The notes under the pieces: generated by a model
Seen by the model: the letters and a program-made list of their open reading frames with translations, nothing else
The model's database searches: none
What the model was told of the DNA's origin: nothing
Part shown: positions 35,595 through 45,133 of the stretch, in pieces
How positions within the stretch are numbered: the first letter of the stretch is position 1
Layout of the letters: each line of letters begins with the position of its first letter
Origin: Butyrivibrio sp. X503
Lineage (GTDB): Bacteria > Bacillota > Clostridia > Lachnospirales > Lachnospiraceae
Direction: 5' to 3'
Assembly (NCBI RefSeq): GCF_003625475.1
Contig: NZ_RAIQ01000006.1
Span: 1 to 64,000, forward strand
Length of the DNA: 64,000 bases
Program-made: the position numbers and the translations under genes

Positions 35595-37250
35595 TTAATC
35601 GTTCAAAAACCAGCCGTTTCTCTTAAGGAATGTTCTGTTTGCCACCATTGCATCCACATCCTGTCCGATGATCTGAGATGCTTTTGCCTTGTATGTTCCT
35701 GCCTGATTTGTGTCCATAAACTTGTAAGCGTCATAGGACATCTTCTTGCTTCCGTCAATGTTCTTAAGACCCTGTGCGATATGGCTCTCCATCTCGTGAG
35801 CATCGTCAGTCTCTCTAAAGAGAATGAAGCTTGTGATGTAAGGATTGCTCTTAGCCATTGTGTAAGCATATACGATAGATGCAAGCTGCGCATCCTCGCC
35901 AAAGCTTGAAGTATATCCGATCTCCGAAAGTGAGATCTGTCTTACCTGACCTGCAGGATTAAGGAACTCAGGCTTACACATATAATCTGTCAAAAGATAG
36001 ATGTTCTCGATCGTAATGTAAGGAGTTGCAAGTGATGTATTAACATATTCAGCCTGCTGTTTCCATGCATAAGGATCAAACAAAGGTGCATTGTAAGGGT
36101 GAACTGAAAGTGACCAGTCAACGTTACCCTCACGGTTCATATAGTAGTTAAATCTATCGAGATACTCTTTTGCAAGGAAGCATCCGGGATTGGACTTTCT
36201 GTTCCACTCCTGATCGATAGAGTTATAAACTCTTGCATTGGCGTTAACGCTCTTGATTCCGTTGTAGAAGATTCTGAAAGCCTTAACGTACTCGCTGACA
36301 TTGAGCTCAATATTGGTTGAGTTCATGTAATACCACTCGGTTCTTGCGTTGATCTCGTTGCCGATTACCCAGTTATCAACCGTTCCGAAAGGACCGCCTG
36401 AATATCTGTCGGCAAGGAATGCTGCAATAGCCTTAAGGTGCTGTGTGCCACCGTCTTCCTTGGTATTCATTGCATATCCGGGGCAAACGTGTGAATCCCT
36501 TGAAAGAGGATGGATCAAATCTGCACCAGCTGATGTCTTGTTATTTAAAATAGTAAGTGTAAGCTGGAAATTATTGATCGAGCACCATCTTACAAATCCG
36601 TCGTACTGCTGAAGAGCAGCAGTGTTAAACTGATAGGTTTTACCTTCATATGAAAACTCTGTTGTTGGATATGCTGGATTGGATGAAGGTCCTACGATAT
36701 CTCCCATGTAGAGGTTATATACCATCTGTGCAATGCCGAGATCCTTGAATGTATCTGCATTGGCATCATTGGGAAGGATACCCTTCATACCGTGATCGTT
36801 ACGTCCTACGGTTTTGGTCGCAACCGCCTCGGGATTGGTGATGTAATGCTCATCACTTACCTGAACATAAGATCCGCCGCTCTTGACTGCAACAAGGAAC
36901 TTCTTGCTGAGATTTGAATTCTCTGTTCCAAGTCCCAGGTCAAAAGAAAATGTTGCTTTTCCGCCTCTGTCTGCAGAAGCCACAACCTTACCAGTTGTAC
37001 CATCCTGATATACTTCATCTGCGAAAAGATAAAACTTTCCGTCATCCGAACCGGGAGCCGAAGCAGTCGATACATTAACTACAACCTGACCTCCGGAAAT
37101 TGTACATGAATCAATATTTACAGGTCTGCCTGCTGCAATAACCTGTGTGTTTTCCCCTATAAAAGAATCATAGCTAAGAACCGCCGTCATCACTGTAACC
37201 GCTGTCATCACGATTCCAAGCACTTTTTTCATTAAATTATTCTTACTCAC
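35595..37250 (-). CDS. Secreted glycoside hydrolase-like protein (DUF5722-like)
   Basis: The 551-residue protein has a signal peptide (about 1-40), an N-terminal beta-sandwich (about 42-140, GGQVVVNVS) and a TIM-barrel-like C-terminal region (about 150-545). Features typical of clan A glycosidases are seen: NWVIGNEINARTEW, where the Glu after Asn would be the acid/base, and ISLSEIGYTSSFG, a candidate nucleophile Glu. I believe this is the DUF5722 family, whose substrate is unknown. It begins with GTG behind GGAGGAAAGTT. It is followed 2 bp later by a cytoplasmic AAA+ gene. Confidence 0.75.
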   Translation of the reverse strand: MSKNNLMKKVLGIVMTAVTVMTAVLSYDSFIGENTQVIAAGRPVNIDSCTISGGQVVVNVSTASAPGSDDGKFYLFADEVYQDGTTGKVVASADRGGKATFSFDLGLGTENSNLSKKFLVAVKSGGSYVQVSDEHYITNPEAVATKTVGRNDHGMKGILPNDANADTFKDLGIAQMVYNLYMGDIVGPSSNPAYPTTEFSYEGKTYQFNTAALQQYDGFVRWCSINNFQLTLTILNNKTSAGADLIHPLSRDSHVCPGYAMNTKEDGGTQHLKAIAAFLADRYSGGPFGTVDNWVIGNEINARTEWYYMNSTNIELNVSEYVKAFRIFYNGIKSVNANARVYNSIDQEWNRKSNPGCFLAKEYLDRFNYYMNREGNVDWSLSVHPYNAPLFDPYAWKQQAEYVNTSLATPYITIENIYLLTDYMCKPEFLNPAGQVRQISLSEIGYTSSFGEDAQLASIVYAYTMAKSNPYITSFILFRETDDAHEMESHIAQGLKNIDGSKKMSYDAYKFMDTNQAGTYKAKASQIIGQDVDAMVANRTFLKRNGWFLND

Positions 37251-37316
37251 AACTTTCCTCCGAATCGTTATTTTCCTAAAAAAACTAGTACTTTATTGAG
37301 TTTATACTTTATGACC

Positions 37317-38510
37317 TCAATTTGCAACCGCCTCGGCAAATGCTTCTACCTCAGCCATGTCTTTGGCATGAAGAGCACTCTTTATGGTAAGTGTTTTCTC
37401 AAGAATATTTACGTTCTTAAGAAGAGCGAGTTTATCCGACATAAGCTTGGCTGTAACAGGTGCCCATGTTCCGTTCTGCGCAAGCGCAAAGGTACGATTC
37501 TGAACTCCAAGTGCGATCATGTCGTTTATAAATGCTTCTACCGGAGGATAAATTCCGCCGTTGTATGTAGGACACATGATAACTACTTTGGCGCACTTCC
37601 ACACTTCTCCGATAAGATAAGAAACATCCGTGCCGGAAGCATCATATACTCTTACGGTCTTTCCCGATTTTTCTCTTAACTTGGAAGCAACTGCTTCTGC
37701 CGCACTTGCTGTATGTCCGTACAAGCTTCCGTATACTACGAGAATGTCATCTGTCTCAGGTGTCCAGGTGCTCCACTTCTGATATTTTTCAAGAAGATAT
37801 GAAAGATCTTTTCTCCAAACGGGACCGTGCAACGAAAGGAACATCTGAATATCAAGTCCTGCTGCCTTCTTAAGAACCGCCTGCACCTGCATTCCGTACT
37901 TTCCTACGATATTGGAATAATATCTTCTGGAAGAATCAAGGAAATCGCTGTCATAGTCGTATTCGTCAGCAAATATTCCTCCGTCAAGCGCTCCGAAGGT
38001 TCCGAATGCATCGGCAGAAAAAAGAGCCTTTGAAACATCGTCATACGCCATCAAAACTTCAGGCCAGTGAACCATGGGAGCCGCAACAAAACTAAAAGTA
38101 TGTTTACCTGTAGATAATGTATCGCCTTCTTTTACCTCGAGCTTTTTATACTCTGCGGACTCAGGGAAAAACTGTCCCATAAACTCAAAGGTCTTGGCCG
38201 ATCCGACAACCGTTACGTCGGGATAAAGACTTGCAACTCTGCTTATAAGCGCGCAGTGGTCGGGTTCCATATGAAGAACCACAAGATAATCAAGCTTTTT
38301 ACCTGAAAGCGCCTCCTGCAGGTTCTCAATATACTGATCAGCAATGGTAACATCCGCGGTATCAAACACCACATTCTTTTCATCCGCTACATAATAACTG
38401 TTGTAAGATACTCCCTCGGGAATAGGAAAAATATTCTCAAAGCGTTCCAGCCTTCTGTCGCTTCCGCCTATCCAAAAAATATCCTCTGTAACCTTCTTAA
38501 TTCCTATCAT
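37317..38510 (-). CDS. Flavodiiron protein (FprA family, A-type flavoprotein)
   Basis: The 397-residue protein joins a metallo-beta-lactamase-like diiron domain (about 1-245) to a flavodoxin domain (about 250-395). Iron ligands are seen in LHMEPDHCALISR (the HxExDH motif), with later His and Asp in VHWPEV and SADAFGTFG. The FMN loop is VVYGSLYGHTASAAEAVA. Flavodiiron proteins reduce O2 to water or NO to N2O in anaerobes. The start is ATG 38510, preceded by AAGGAGGACA, which overlaps the end of the kinase gene by 14 bp. It is the last gene of the sensor/redox operon. Confidence 0.93.
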   Translation of the reverse strand: MIGIKKVTEDIFWIGGSDRRLERFENIFPIPEGVSYNSYYVADEKNVVFDTADVTIADQYIENLQEALSGKKLDYLVVLHMEPDHCALISRVASLYPDVTVVGSAKTFEFMGQFFPESAEYKKLEVKEGDTLSTGKHTFSFVAAPMVHWPEVLMAYDDVSKALFSADAFGTFGALDGGIFADEYDYDSDFLDSSRRYYSNIVGKYGMQVQAVLKKAAGLDIQMFLSLHGPVWRKDLSYLLEKYQKWSTWTPETDDILVVYGSLYGHTASAAEAVASKLREKSGKTVRVYDASGTDVSYLIGEVWKCAKVVIMCPTYNGGIYPPVEAFINDMIALGVQNRTFALAQNGTWAPVTAKLMSDKLALLKNVNILEKTLTIKSALHAKDMAEVEAFAEAVAN

Positions 38511-41500
38511 TTGTGTCCTCCTTGGTTGTATTATTGTTATGGAATTCAAGTATTGTCTTTTCAACTATGTTTATATCTATAGGTTTGGCAATATGTGCGT
38601 TCATGCCCGCATCAAGGGACTTCTGCACATCATCGGCATAGGCATTGGCAGTCATGGCTATAATAGGCAGATTCTTGGCGTAGTCGGTTCCTATACTTCT
38701 TATGGCGACAGCTGCCTCGTATCCGTTCATAACAGGCATCTGAATATCCATAAGTATCAGATCGTAGTCGCCTTCTTTAGACTCCTCAAACATTCTGACA
38801 GCTTCTTTTCCGTTTTCTGCCCTTGTAACGCTTGCGCCTTCCATATTCATAAGCTCTGTAAGAATATCTGCATTGATATCATTATCCTCCGCCGCAAGGA
38901 TCTTAATTCCGGCAAGAGGTTTTTTGGTCTCTTCTTTTGCACTTTCCTTGGTTCTCTTTGCAAGATCGTCAATGGTCTGCTTGAGACTCGATATAAAGAG
39001 CGGCTTTTGAACAAGCTCATTTGCGCCTGCTGCCCTTGCTTCGTCTTCTATTGCGCTGTAATCATCAGCCATGACTATGATAAGGATATTGTTGTTTCGC
39101 TTATCCTTCATCCTGATGTTTTTAACGATCTCGGGCGCAGTCATTATCTGAACCTTCTGATCGACTATTATCATATCAACTGGCTTGTTGTCCGCCTGAT
39201 ATACATCCAAAAGATGTATCGCGCCAAAGCCCGTCGGCGACTCGATAACGTCAACTCCGTCATTGTTAAGTATACTTGAAAGCTGCTCGCATTCATTGTG
39301 GTTGGCATCAATGAACATCACGCGCTCAATTCCGTGTTTTTTCCAGAAATCAACGTCGCTGGCTTCAACTACCTGAAGTCTTAAGTTGATTATGAATGTA
39401 CTTCCCTTGCCCTCTTCACTCTCAACTCTTATGGTTCCGCCCATAAGATCCACAAGATTCTTGGTTATGGCAAGTCCAAGTCCGGTTCCCTGGATTCCTC
39501 TTATAGTATCTTTATCTTCTCTTGAGAACGCCTCAAATATCTTATCCTTGTATTCGGGCTTCATACCGATTCCGGTGTCTTTTATCGTGAATTTGACGTT
39601 CTGGAATCCCTCTGATGTCGACGGAGATTCATTTATCGTAAATTCTATTCTTCCGCCCTCAGGAGTATATTTTACCGCATTTCCAAGAACATTTATAAGT
39701 ATTTCGTTTATCTTCTGCTTATCACCTATGAATATGTCGTGCTCCATATCCGTAACTTTAACGACATACTCAAGGTTCTTGGCCTTTGCCTGGAACATGA
39801 TGACAGAATTGATCTCCTCAAGCAAAAGACCAAGTGCCATTTCTTTGTTATAAAGCGTCGTCCTTCCGCTCTCGATCTTACTCATATCCAGAACATCGTT
39901 AAGAAGCGTAAGCAGGTTCTGCGACGCAAGAGTTATCTTATTCGTATATTCGCGCACCTTATCGGGCTCATCGTAATGCTTGTCGAGAAGAAGGTTAAAT
40001 CCCATGATCGCATTCATAGGTGTTCTGAAGTCATGCGACATGTTCGCAAGGAAGTTCGTCTTTGCTTTGTTTGCTGTCTCTGCGGCACTGAGCGCTTCCT
40101 GAAGCTGATGGTTACGCTTTATCTCCTGCGTTCTGTCATAAAGCGCGACAGCAAGCCTTCTTCCCTTGTCGTCTATTGTACAAACAACGGCTCCTCTGTA
40201 ATACAAGAGCTCACCGGTATTAAGATTTTCAAATCTGATCTCGTCAATAAGCTCGGCTCTTGTTGTCTTAAAACATCTTTCGAGTATCGCTCCGAGTCTT
40301 TCTTCTTCGCCCTCGCACTGGGCCTTTGTAAGAACTCTGATATCTTCCTTAAGCTCTTTAAGCGGAACACCCAGAATTGCCTCCGCATTGGCGGTTATGA
40401 ACTCTGCGGAGAAAGTCTTTTCAGTTATGATCGCAAGAATATCGTTGTTCTTTTCAACCACGTAATCAAACAACCACTCTCTGTAATGAATATCGTTCTC
40501 TTTTTTCAAAAGATCCCTTTCATTACGTGAGTTGATCTCGCTCATCATATGCTTTAGCTGCATAGCCATGTCGCTCATGGAGTCGTATAGCTGATGGATC
40601 TCATCCTTACCTTTATCTTCTATTCCGATCTCAAAATCTCCGCGCTTGATATCCTCGGCGATAACATTCAGGTTCTCGATTCTTGAGCACAGCCAGTTAG
40701 AGAATACGGAAGCCGCAAGATAACCCAGAATAAAAAGAACTATCGCAATGATAAAGTCGCTCTCCAAAAGGACAAAAACGTCCGCAACAAGCTCGTTTCT
40801 GTCCACATAGTAGTACAGCTTCCATATATTGTTCAGACTTTCGTCTTTCATGAGGAAATAGTTGCGACCTTCGATAAAATCTCGGTTATCTTCACCTTTT
40901 CCCTTGAAGATATCCTGCGTGATCTTCTTATCAAGCGCTTCGTCCTTGAGCTTTTTATGAGAAATGATCTCCTTGTTGTCTCCGACGATCAGGATTCCGT
41001 TATCAAGATACGCGCTCTGCGTAGCAACGGAAAAGAAATGTTCTTTATTGATCTTAAGAACAACCATTCCGATCACTTTTGATGTTGTCTCGGCATCAAG
41101 AAGGGAATTGATGATATATACGTTGCCGTTTCTGTCAGTGACCCACTGCGCACCCTTTTGATTCTTACAGCGCGTATACCAATCCTGTTCATTGCTTGTT
41201 GTGGGTCTTTTAAGGAAATCACCGATCGAATCTCTCGGGATATTTTCGGAGTAGATAGTGATGTCGTCTATACTCTCATCACTGCTTCTGTAATACCAGA
41301 TAAGTGGCTCGATGTTGCCCTTTAGCTGCTCAGTAAGTGTATATGGATCCGCATCCGCGTAATCAAGCGCCCTTCTAAAGCCCTCTTCATATGAAAAGAA
41401 CTTGATCACATCGGTCTCTCTTTTTGCATTGTTTTCTATTCCGTAGGAAATAACATCGATACTGCCCTGCATTGCTGCCTGCGTCTGGGCTTTTAGATTA

Positions 41501-41625
41501 TTGCTGGAAACTATATATGCATATATTCCCAAAATAGCAATAGGAATGACTATGAGGGTCGCGAATATGATCCTCATCTGCGCTTTTATACTGTGAAGCC
41601 TGCTTTTCTTCGTCTCATTTTCCAT
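38497..41625 (-). CDS. Membrane hybrid sensor histidine kinase with two receiver domains
   Basis: The roughly 1042-residue protein has two membrane segments (about 18-40 and 285-305) around a Cache-like extracellular domain, then a HAMP-like region and a PAS-like segment. HisKA (ANMSHDFRTPMNAIMGF, His near 535) and HATPase_c (KDTGIGM, GTGLGLAITKNL) follow. Two receiver domains come last: a less typical one with MIIVDQKV, and a standard one with ILMDIQMPVMNG. No DNA-binding output is attached. The ATG at 41625 is preferred to a GTG nine codons earlier. It lies 13 bp after a solute-binding lipoprotein gene and overlaps the flavodiiron gene, so the three are likely co-expressed. Confidence 0.9.
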   Translation of the reverse strand: MENETKKSRLHSIKAQMRIIFATLIVIPIAILGIYAYIVSSNNLKAQTQAAMQGSIDVISYGIENNAKRETDVIKFFSYEEGFRRALDYADADPYTLTEQLKGNIEPLIWYYRSSDESIDDITIYSENIPRDSIGDFLKRPTTSNEQDWYTRCKNQKGAQWVTDRNGNVYIINSLLDAETTSKVIGMVVLKINKEHFFSVATQSAYLDNGILIVGDNKEIISHKKLKDEALDKKITQDIFKGKGEDNRDFIEGRNYFLMKDESLNNIWKLYYYVDRNELVADVFVLLESDFIIAIVLFILGYLAASVFSNWLCSRIENLNVIAEDIKRGDFEIGIEDKGKDEIHQLYDSMSDMAMQLKHMMSEINSRNERDLLKKENDIHYREWLFDYVVEKNNDILAIITEKTFSAEFITANAEAILGVPLKELKEDIRVLTKAQCEGEEERLGAILERCFKTTRAELIDEIRFENLNTGELLYYRGAVVCTIDDKGRRLAVALYDRTQEIKRNHQLQEALSAAETANKAKTNFLANMSHDFRTPMNAIMGFNLLLDKHYDEPDKVREYTNKITLASQNLLTLLNDVLDMSKIESGRTTLYNKEMALGLLLEEINSVIMFQAKAKNLEYVVKVTDMEHDIFIGDKQKINEILINVLGNAVKYTPEGGRIEFTINESPSTSEGFQNVKFTIKDTGIGMKPEYKDKIFEAFSREDKDTIRGIQGTGLGLAITKNLVDLMGGTIRVESEEGKGSTFIINLRLQVVEASDVDFWKKHGIERVMFIDANHNECEQLSSILNNDGVDVIESPTGFGAIHLLDVYQADNKPVDMIIVDQKVQIMTAPEIVKNIRMKDKRNNNILIIVMADDYSAIEDEARAAGANELVQKPLFISSLKQTIDDLAKRTKESAKEETKKPLAGIKILAAEDNDINADILTELMNMEGASVTRAENGKEAVRMFEESKEGDYDLILMDIQMPVMNGYEAAVAIRSIGTDYAKNLPIIAMTANAYADDVQKSLDAGMNAHIAKPIDINIVEKTILEFHNNNTTKEDTNDRN

Positions 41626-41638
41626 ATAAATGTCCCGT

Positions 41639-43006
41639 CTATTCTCTTCCACTTGCTATGGCTTGTACTTTTATATCAAGTTTTTTCATTGCTTCTTCCA
41701 AGTTTTCTTTTTTCAGAAGAACCTGTTGAAGCTCCTCTCCAAACGCAACTTTCACTTCTCTGCTGTTGTCTCCCCAATCATTATAGGGAAAGAACATAAA
41801 ATTATCCAATACGCCTTTTATCTCATCAAACTCTTCCGGAACGCCAAAATCCACATCCGTCAGATATGTCTTGCTTCCCGGACTGTCTCTCCAAAGCGCT
41901 TTCTGACCGTCGTAGCTTGCAAGAGCCTTTACTATCCTTACCGATTCCTCCGCATGCTCGCCGTACTTATTGACCGCTATTCCCGTGTCACAGCCGCCTA
42001 CAATAACCGGTATGTTTCCGCTTGTACTTCCGTAAGGCATCGTTCCGATGTTCATTTTCGGACAAAGCGACTTTATATAGTTGTAATCTTCCGGTCCCGC
42101 AACAAGAAAAACGCTCTTTCCTTCCGCAAATTCATGGATCGCCGCATCCATATCGAATAGATATAAGTCGGAAGACAACGCATTGTGATCGATCATCTTT
42201 TCCCAGTCTATAAGGTACGGATACAGTTCTTCATAAAAAGAGGCACTTCCACTCCTAATCCTTAACCCAAAAGAACGACCCTCCGGGGTATTGAAATATC
42301 CGTCTGCCAAAAGAGCCAGCGCACAATTCGAAAGCCGTTCTCCGTCCTTAAGCCCCGAAGAAATCGCTCTTACGGATCTGAAGCTGTTGATGTGATCACA
42401 TATGTCCAGAAAACTATCATACGACGTCGGCATCGTCAGACCGTATTCTTCATACAGATCTTTGTTGTAGTAGAAACATTCATAAATACTCACGCTAGGT
42501 ACGGCGTAAATACTATCCCTGAAAGCAAACGCATATCTGGCTTCCCCGTCAAACGAGTAACACGCATCGGTAACCGGTACAAGATATCCCGCTCTTGCAT
42601 ATTTGCTTGTCATCTTCTGCGTAACAAAGATAATATCCGCTGCTCCGTTGTATGAGAGCTGCGAATCTATCACAGATTCATAATTATCCCTCTGGATATA
42701 TTCAAATTGGATGGTATACTCCGGAAATGTTTCGGCGAGATACGCCTTAAGATTGATCAGGTAAGGTTCTTTCTGCCAACACGCAATCCGAATAACGCCT
42801 CCGGATTTATCCGTAAGCGTACTTCCAACCTGCCCGTTCTCGGCACTGTCTTCCTTGCCCGTTGACGAAATTGTTTTGCTCATCTCGTCGGAACCGGAAC
42901 CATCTTGGTTTATGTCTGCTTCGCCGCAGCCGCATAGTCCCCCCGAAAAAACAAGCAATAACGTCAAGATACATACTAAGATATAGGATAACTTACTGCG
43001 CCTCAT
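41639..43006 (-). CDS. Extracellular solute-binding lipoprotein, family 1
   Basis: The 455-residue protein has a lipoprotein signal with a Cys in GGLCGCG. A family 1 (sugar-type) binding fold follows: IRIACWQKEPYLINLKAYL, GAADIIFVTQKM and FDICDHINSF. No permease or ATPase is beside it; instead a hybrid histidine kinase follows directly. So it may act as a ligand-sensing partner of the kinase rather than in transport; this is inference. The start is ATG 43006 with GAGGGAAG upstream, 8 codons into the longest ORF. Confidence 0.85.
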   Translation of the reverse strand: MRRSKLSYILVCILTLLLVFSGGLCGCGEADINQDGSGSDEMSKTISSTGKEDSAENGQVGSTLTDKSGGVIRIACWQKEPYLINLKAYLAETFPEYTIQFEYIQRDNYESVIDSQLSYNGAADIIFVTQKMTSKYARAGYLVPVTDACYSFDGEARYAFAFRDSIYAVPSVSIYECFYYNKDLYEEYGLTMPTSYDSFLDICDHINSFRSVRAISSGLKDGERLSNCALALLADGYFNTPEGRSFGLRIRSGSASFYEELYPYLIDWEKMIDHNALSSDLYLFDMDAAIHEFAEGKSVFLVAGPEDYNYIKSLCPKMNIGTMPYGSTSGNIPVIVGGCDTGIAVNKYGEHAEESVRIVKALASYDGQKALWRDSPGSKTYLTDVDFGVPEEFDEIKGVLDNFMFFPYNDWGDNSREVKVAFGEELQQVLLKKENLEEAMKKLDIKVQAIASGRE

Positions 43007-43034
43007 ACTTCCCTCATAAGATAAGCTCAAAGTA

Positions 43035-43541
43035 TTATCTCAACAATATCTTATTTATTTCTCCTGTATAAAGAATATGATAATCTTCGTCTTTATACAG
43101 CTTTTCTATTATTTCTTTATCAACAAAACAATCTTTTTCAAATCCCTGCTTGTAGATAACCTTACAGGTTATGACTTCTTTTGCTTCATCGATAAATGGA
43201 ATTCCGTCGTCATAATTGACGTTAAGTCTTGCCCCCGCAAGCTTATTCTCATCCCTGCCCGATACCATACCAAGGTATTTGAGCGCTCCTCTGTATGCCT
43301 CCTGATCCATAAAGCTTATAGAATACTCTCCGGATTCATCGAGACATTCTCTTGTATACCTGCTCTTTCTGACAAATATAAAGGTGACTCTTTTGTTCCA
43401 AACATAGCCTACACCGCCCCATTCAGCGGATACTGCATTGACCTTCCCGTCCTTAAGTGAGGTTATTATTATCTTCTCACCAACAAATCGATACGGGCCG
43501 TTTTCGATATCTTCCGGGTTAACCGGCTGGAATACATGCAT
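43035..43541 (-). CDS. Flavin reductase-like FMN-binding protein
   Basis: The 168-residue protein looks like the flavin reductase/flavoredoxin split-barrel family: KIIITSLKDGKVNAVSAEWG at the start, NKRVTFIFVRKSRYTRECL and GMVSGRDENKLAG. These proteins bind FMN and pass electrons from NAD(P)H or ferredoxin. Being in one run with the flavodiiron protein, it might supply electrons to it; that link is inferred. TAGGAGGTAT precedes the ATG. It is 26 bp after greA and 28 bp before the lipoprotein gene. Confidence 0.87.
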   Translation of the reverse strand: MHVFQPVNPEDIENGPYRFVGEKIIITSLKDGKVNAVSAEWGGVGYVWNKRVTFIFVRKSRYTRECLDESGEYSISFMDQEAYRGALKYLGMVSGRDENKLAGARLNVNYDDGIPFIDEAKEVITCKVIYKQGFEKDCFVDKEIIEKLYKDEDYHILYTGEINKILLR

Positions 43542-43567
43542 AGATACCTCCTATCCGGAAATACTGC

Positions 43568-44071
43568 TTAAAAATCCCTTATCTTATCGTCGTCTGTCAG
43601 TCCAGTATTTTCGATATTTTTTATCGTTACACCGTAACTAAAATCATCGCTTACTTTAATAGTAACATGGTCTCCTACCCTATGTCCAAGCAATTGTTTG
43701 CCAAGCGGAGACTCTATACTTATAAGGCCTTTTAGTGAGTTCTGTCTCATGGTTGTGACTATCTTATAAGTCTCTTCCGATTTATCTTCATCAAGTACCA
43801 CGGTAACGGATTTGTTCATTCCGACCTGGTCTTCCTTGCTGTTGTCATCTATAACTTTGGCAGTTTTTATCATCCTCTCAAGGAATCTTATTCTGCTCTC
43901 ATTCTGATTTTTAGCCTTCTTGGCTGCGTAGTATTCAAAATTTTCGGAAAGATCGCCCTGTGCTCTTGCTTCTTTAACATGCTCAAGGAGTTCTTTTCTG
44001 ACAACCACCTTGCGATGTTCAATCTCTCTTTCCATGTCTTCTATATCTTTTTTTGTCAATTCGTTATTCAC
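43568..44071 (-). CDS. greA: Transcription elongation factor GreA
   Basis: The 167-residue protein has the N-terminal coiled coil (about 1-80, LTKKDIEDMEREIEHRKVVV, then the acidic tip ARAQGDLSENFEYYAAK). The C-terminal FKBP-like domain follows (about 85-165, SPLGKQLLGHRVGDHV). GreA rescues backtracked RNA polymerase by stimulating transcript cleavage. It starts with GTG behind AAGGGGG. It heads the run that includes the flavin reductase, kinase and flavodiiron genes. Confidence 0.93.
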   Translation of the reverse strand: MNNELTKKDIEDMEREIEHRKVVVRKELLEHVKEARAQGDLSENFEYYAAKKAKNQNESRIRFLERMIKTAKVIDDNSKEDQVGMNKSVTVVLDEDKSEETYKIVTTMRQNSLKGLISIESPLGKQLLGHRVGDHVTIKVSDDFSYGVTIKNIENTGLTDDDKIRDF

Positions 44072-44092
44072 GTACTTTTCCCCCTTAAATGG

Positions 44093-44122
44093 AAAAACAG
44101 GCGAAGCTGTGGGCTTCGCCTG
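44093..44122 (-). terminator. Terminator of the fructose-bisphosphate aldolase gene
   Basis: CAGGCGAAG and CTTCGCCTG pair perfectly, followed on the minus strand by TTTTT. It lies 22 bp past the fba stop and 22 bp before greA. Confidence 0.88.
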
Positions 44123-44143
44123 CTGTAATAATTCTTAGTAAGA

Positions 44144-45007
44144 TCAAGCCTTTCCAACTGATCCGAAGAGTTCCATCTTCTCCTTAACTGTAGCCTTGAT
44201 AGCATCAGAACCGGGAGCAAGAAGCTTACGAGGGTCAAATCCCTTACCTTCAAGATCCTTACCTGCCTCAACATACTTACGTGTTGCATCAGCGAATGAA
44301 AGCTGGCACTCTGTATTAACGTTGATCTTGGAAACACCAAGTGTGATAGCCTTCTTGATCATGTCTGCAGGGATACCTGTGCCGCCGTGTAAAACGAGAG
44401 GCATAACACCTGTCTTCTGCTGAATAGCATCAAGAACGTCAAATCTAAGTCCCGGCCATCCTTCAGGATATTTACCGTGGATGTTACCGATACCTGCTGC
44501 GAGCATATCTACGCCGAGATCAGCGATTCTCTTACACTCATCGGGATCAGCACACTCACCCATTCCTACAACGCCGTCTTCCTCGCCGCCGATTGAACCA
44601 ACCTCAGCCTCGATAGAAAGACCAAGATGATGAGCTACATTAACAAGCTCTGTTGTCTTAGCAACGTTCTCATCGATATCGTAGTGAGAACCATCAAACA
44701 TGATTGATGTGAAGCCTGCTTCGATACACTTATAACATCCGTCGTATGTACCGTGGTCTAAGTGAAGAGCTACGGGAACAGTAATTCCGAGGTTCTTGTC
44801 CATCTCTCTAACCATAGCAGCTACTGTGCTGAAGCCTGTCATATACTTACCGGCACCCTCAGATACACCGAGGATAACGGGTGAATTAAGCTCCTGAGCT
44901 GTTAAAAGAATTGACTTTGTCCACTCAAGGTTGTTGATGTTGAACTGTCCTACTGCGTAGTGGCCTTCCTTTGCTTTTACAAGCATGTCTTTTGCGGATA
45001 CTAACAT
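44144..45007 (-). CDS. fba: Class II fructose-bisphosphate aldolase
   Basis: The 287-residue zinc-dependent aldolase cleaves fructose-1,6-bisphosphate in glycolysis. Seen are the zinc-binding HLDHGTYDGCYKCIEAGF (about 81-98), the acidic EAEVGSIGGEEDG, and the later zinc and phosphate sites in PLVLHGGTGIP and SKINVNTECQ. AAGGAGA precedes the ATG. It forms a single-gene unit with a perfect -10 and its own terminator. Tagatose-bisphosphate aldolase (GatY/KbaY) is a close relative and cannot be fully excluded. Confidence 0.92.
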   Translation of the reverse strand: MLVSAKDMLVKAKEGHYAVGQFNINNLEWTKSILLTAQELNSPVILGVSEGAGKYMTGFSTVAAMVREMDKNLGITVPVALHLDHGTYDGCYKCIEAGFTSIMFDGSHYDIDENVAKTTELVNVAHHLGLSIEAEVGSIGGEEDGVVGMGECADPDECKRIADLGVDMLAAGIGNIHGKYPEGWPGLRFDVLDAIQQKTGVMPLVLHGGTGIPADMIKKAITLGVSKINVNTECQLSFADATRKYVEAGKDLEGKGFDPRKLLAPGSDAIKATVKEKMELFGSVGKA

Positions 45008-45088
45008 AGTTTTTCTCCTTACTTAATTTATTTATTTTTTGTGGACACACTTTTTTACGTTCCTGTGCCCTAATAAACGACTAAGACT

Positions 45089-45094
45089 ATTATA
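45089..45094 (-). promoter_or_regulatory. -10 box of fba
   Basis: A perfect TATAAT on the minus strand, about 80 bp before the start codon; the -35 is weak (TTTATT at 17 bp). The leader would be about 75 nt. Confidence 0.5.
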
Positions 45095-45133
45095 TACTGA
45101 CCGTCGCCAAAAATAAAGTTAAACCTTTCACAA

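Noticed and set aside
39739..40530. Plus-strand frame of 263 codons, and a similar one at 38539-39279
   Set aside because: Both are antisense to the hybrid histidine kinase gene; Cys/His-rich implausible products typical of shadow frames.
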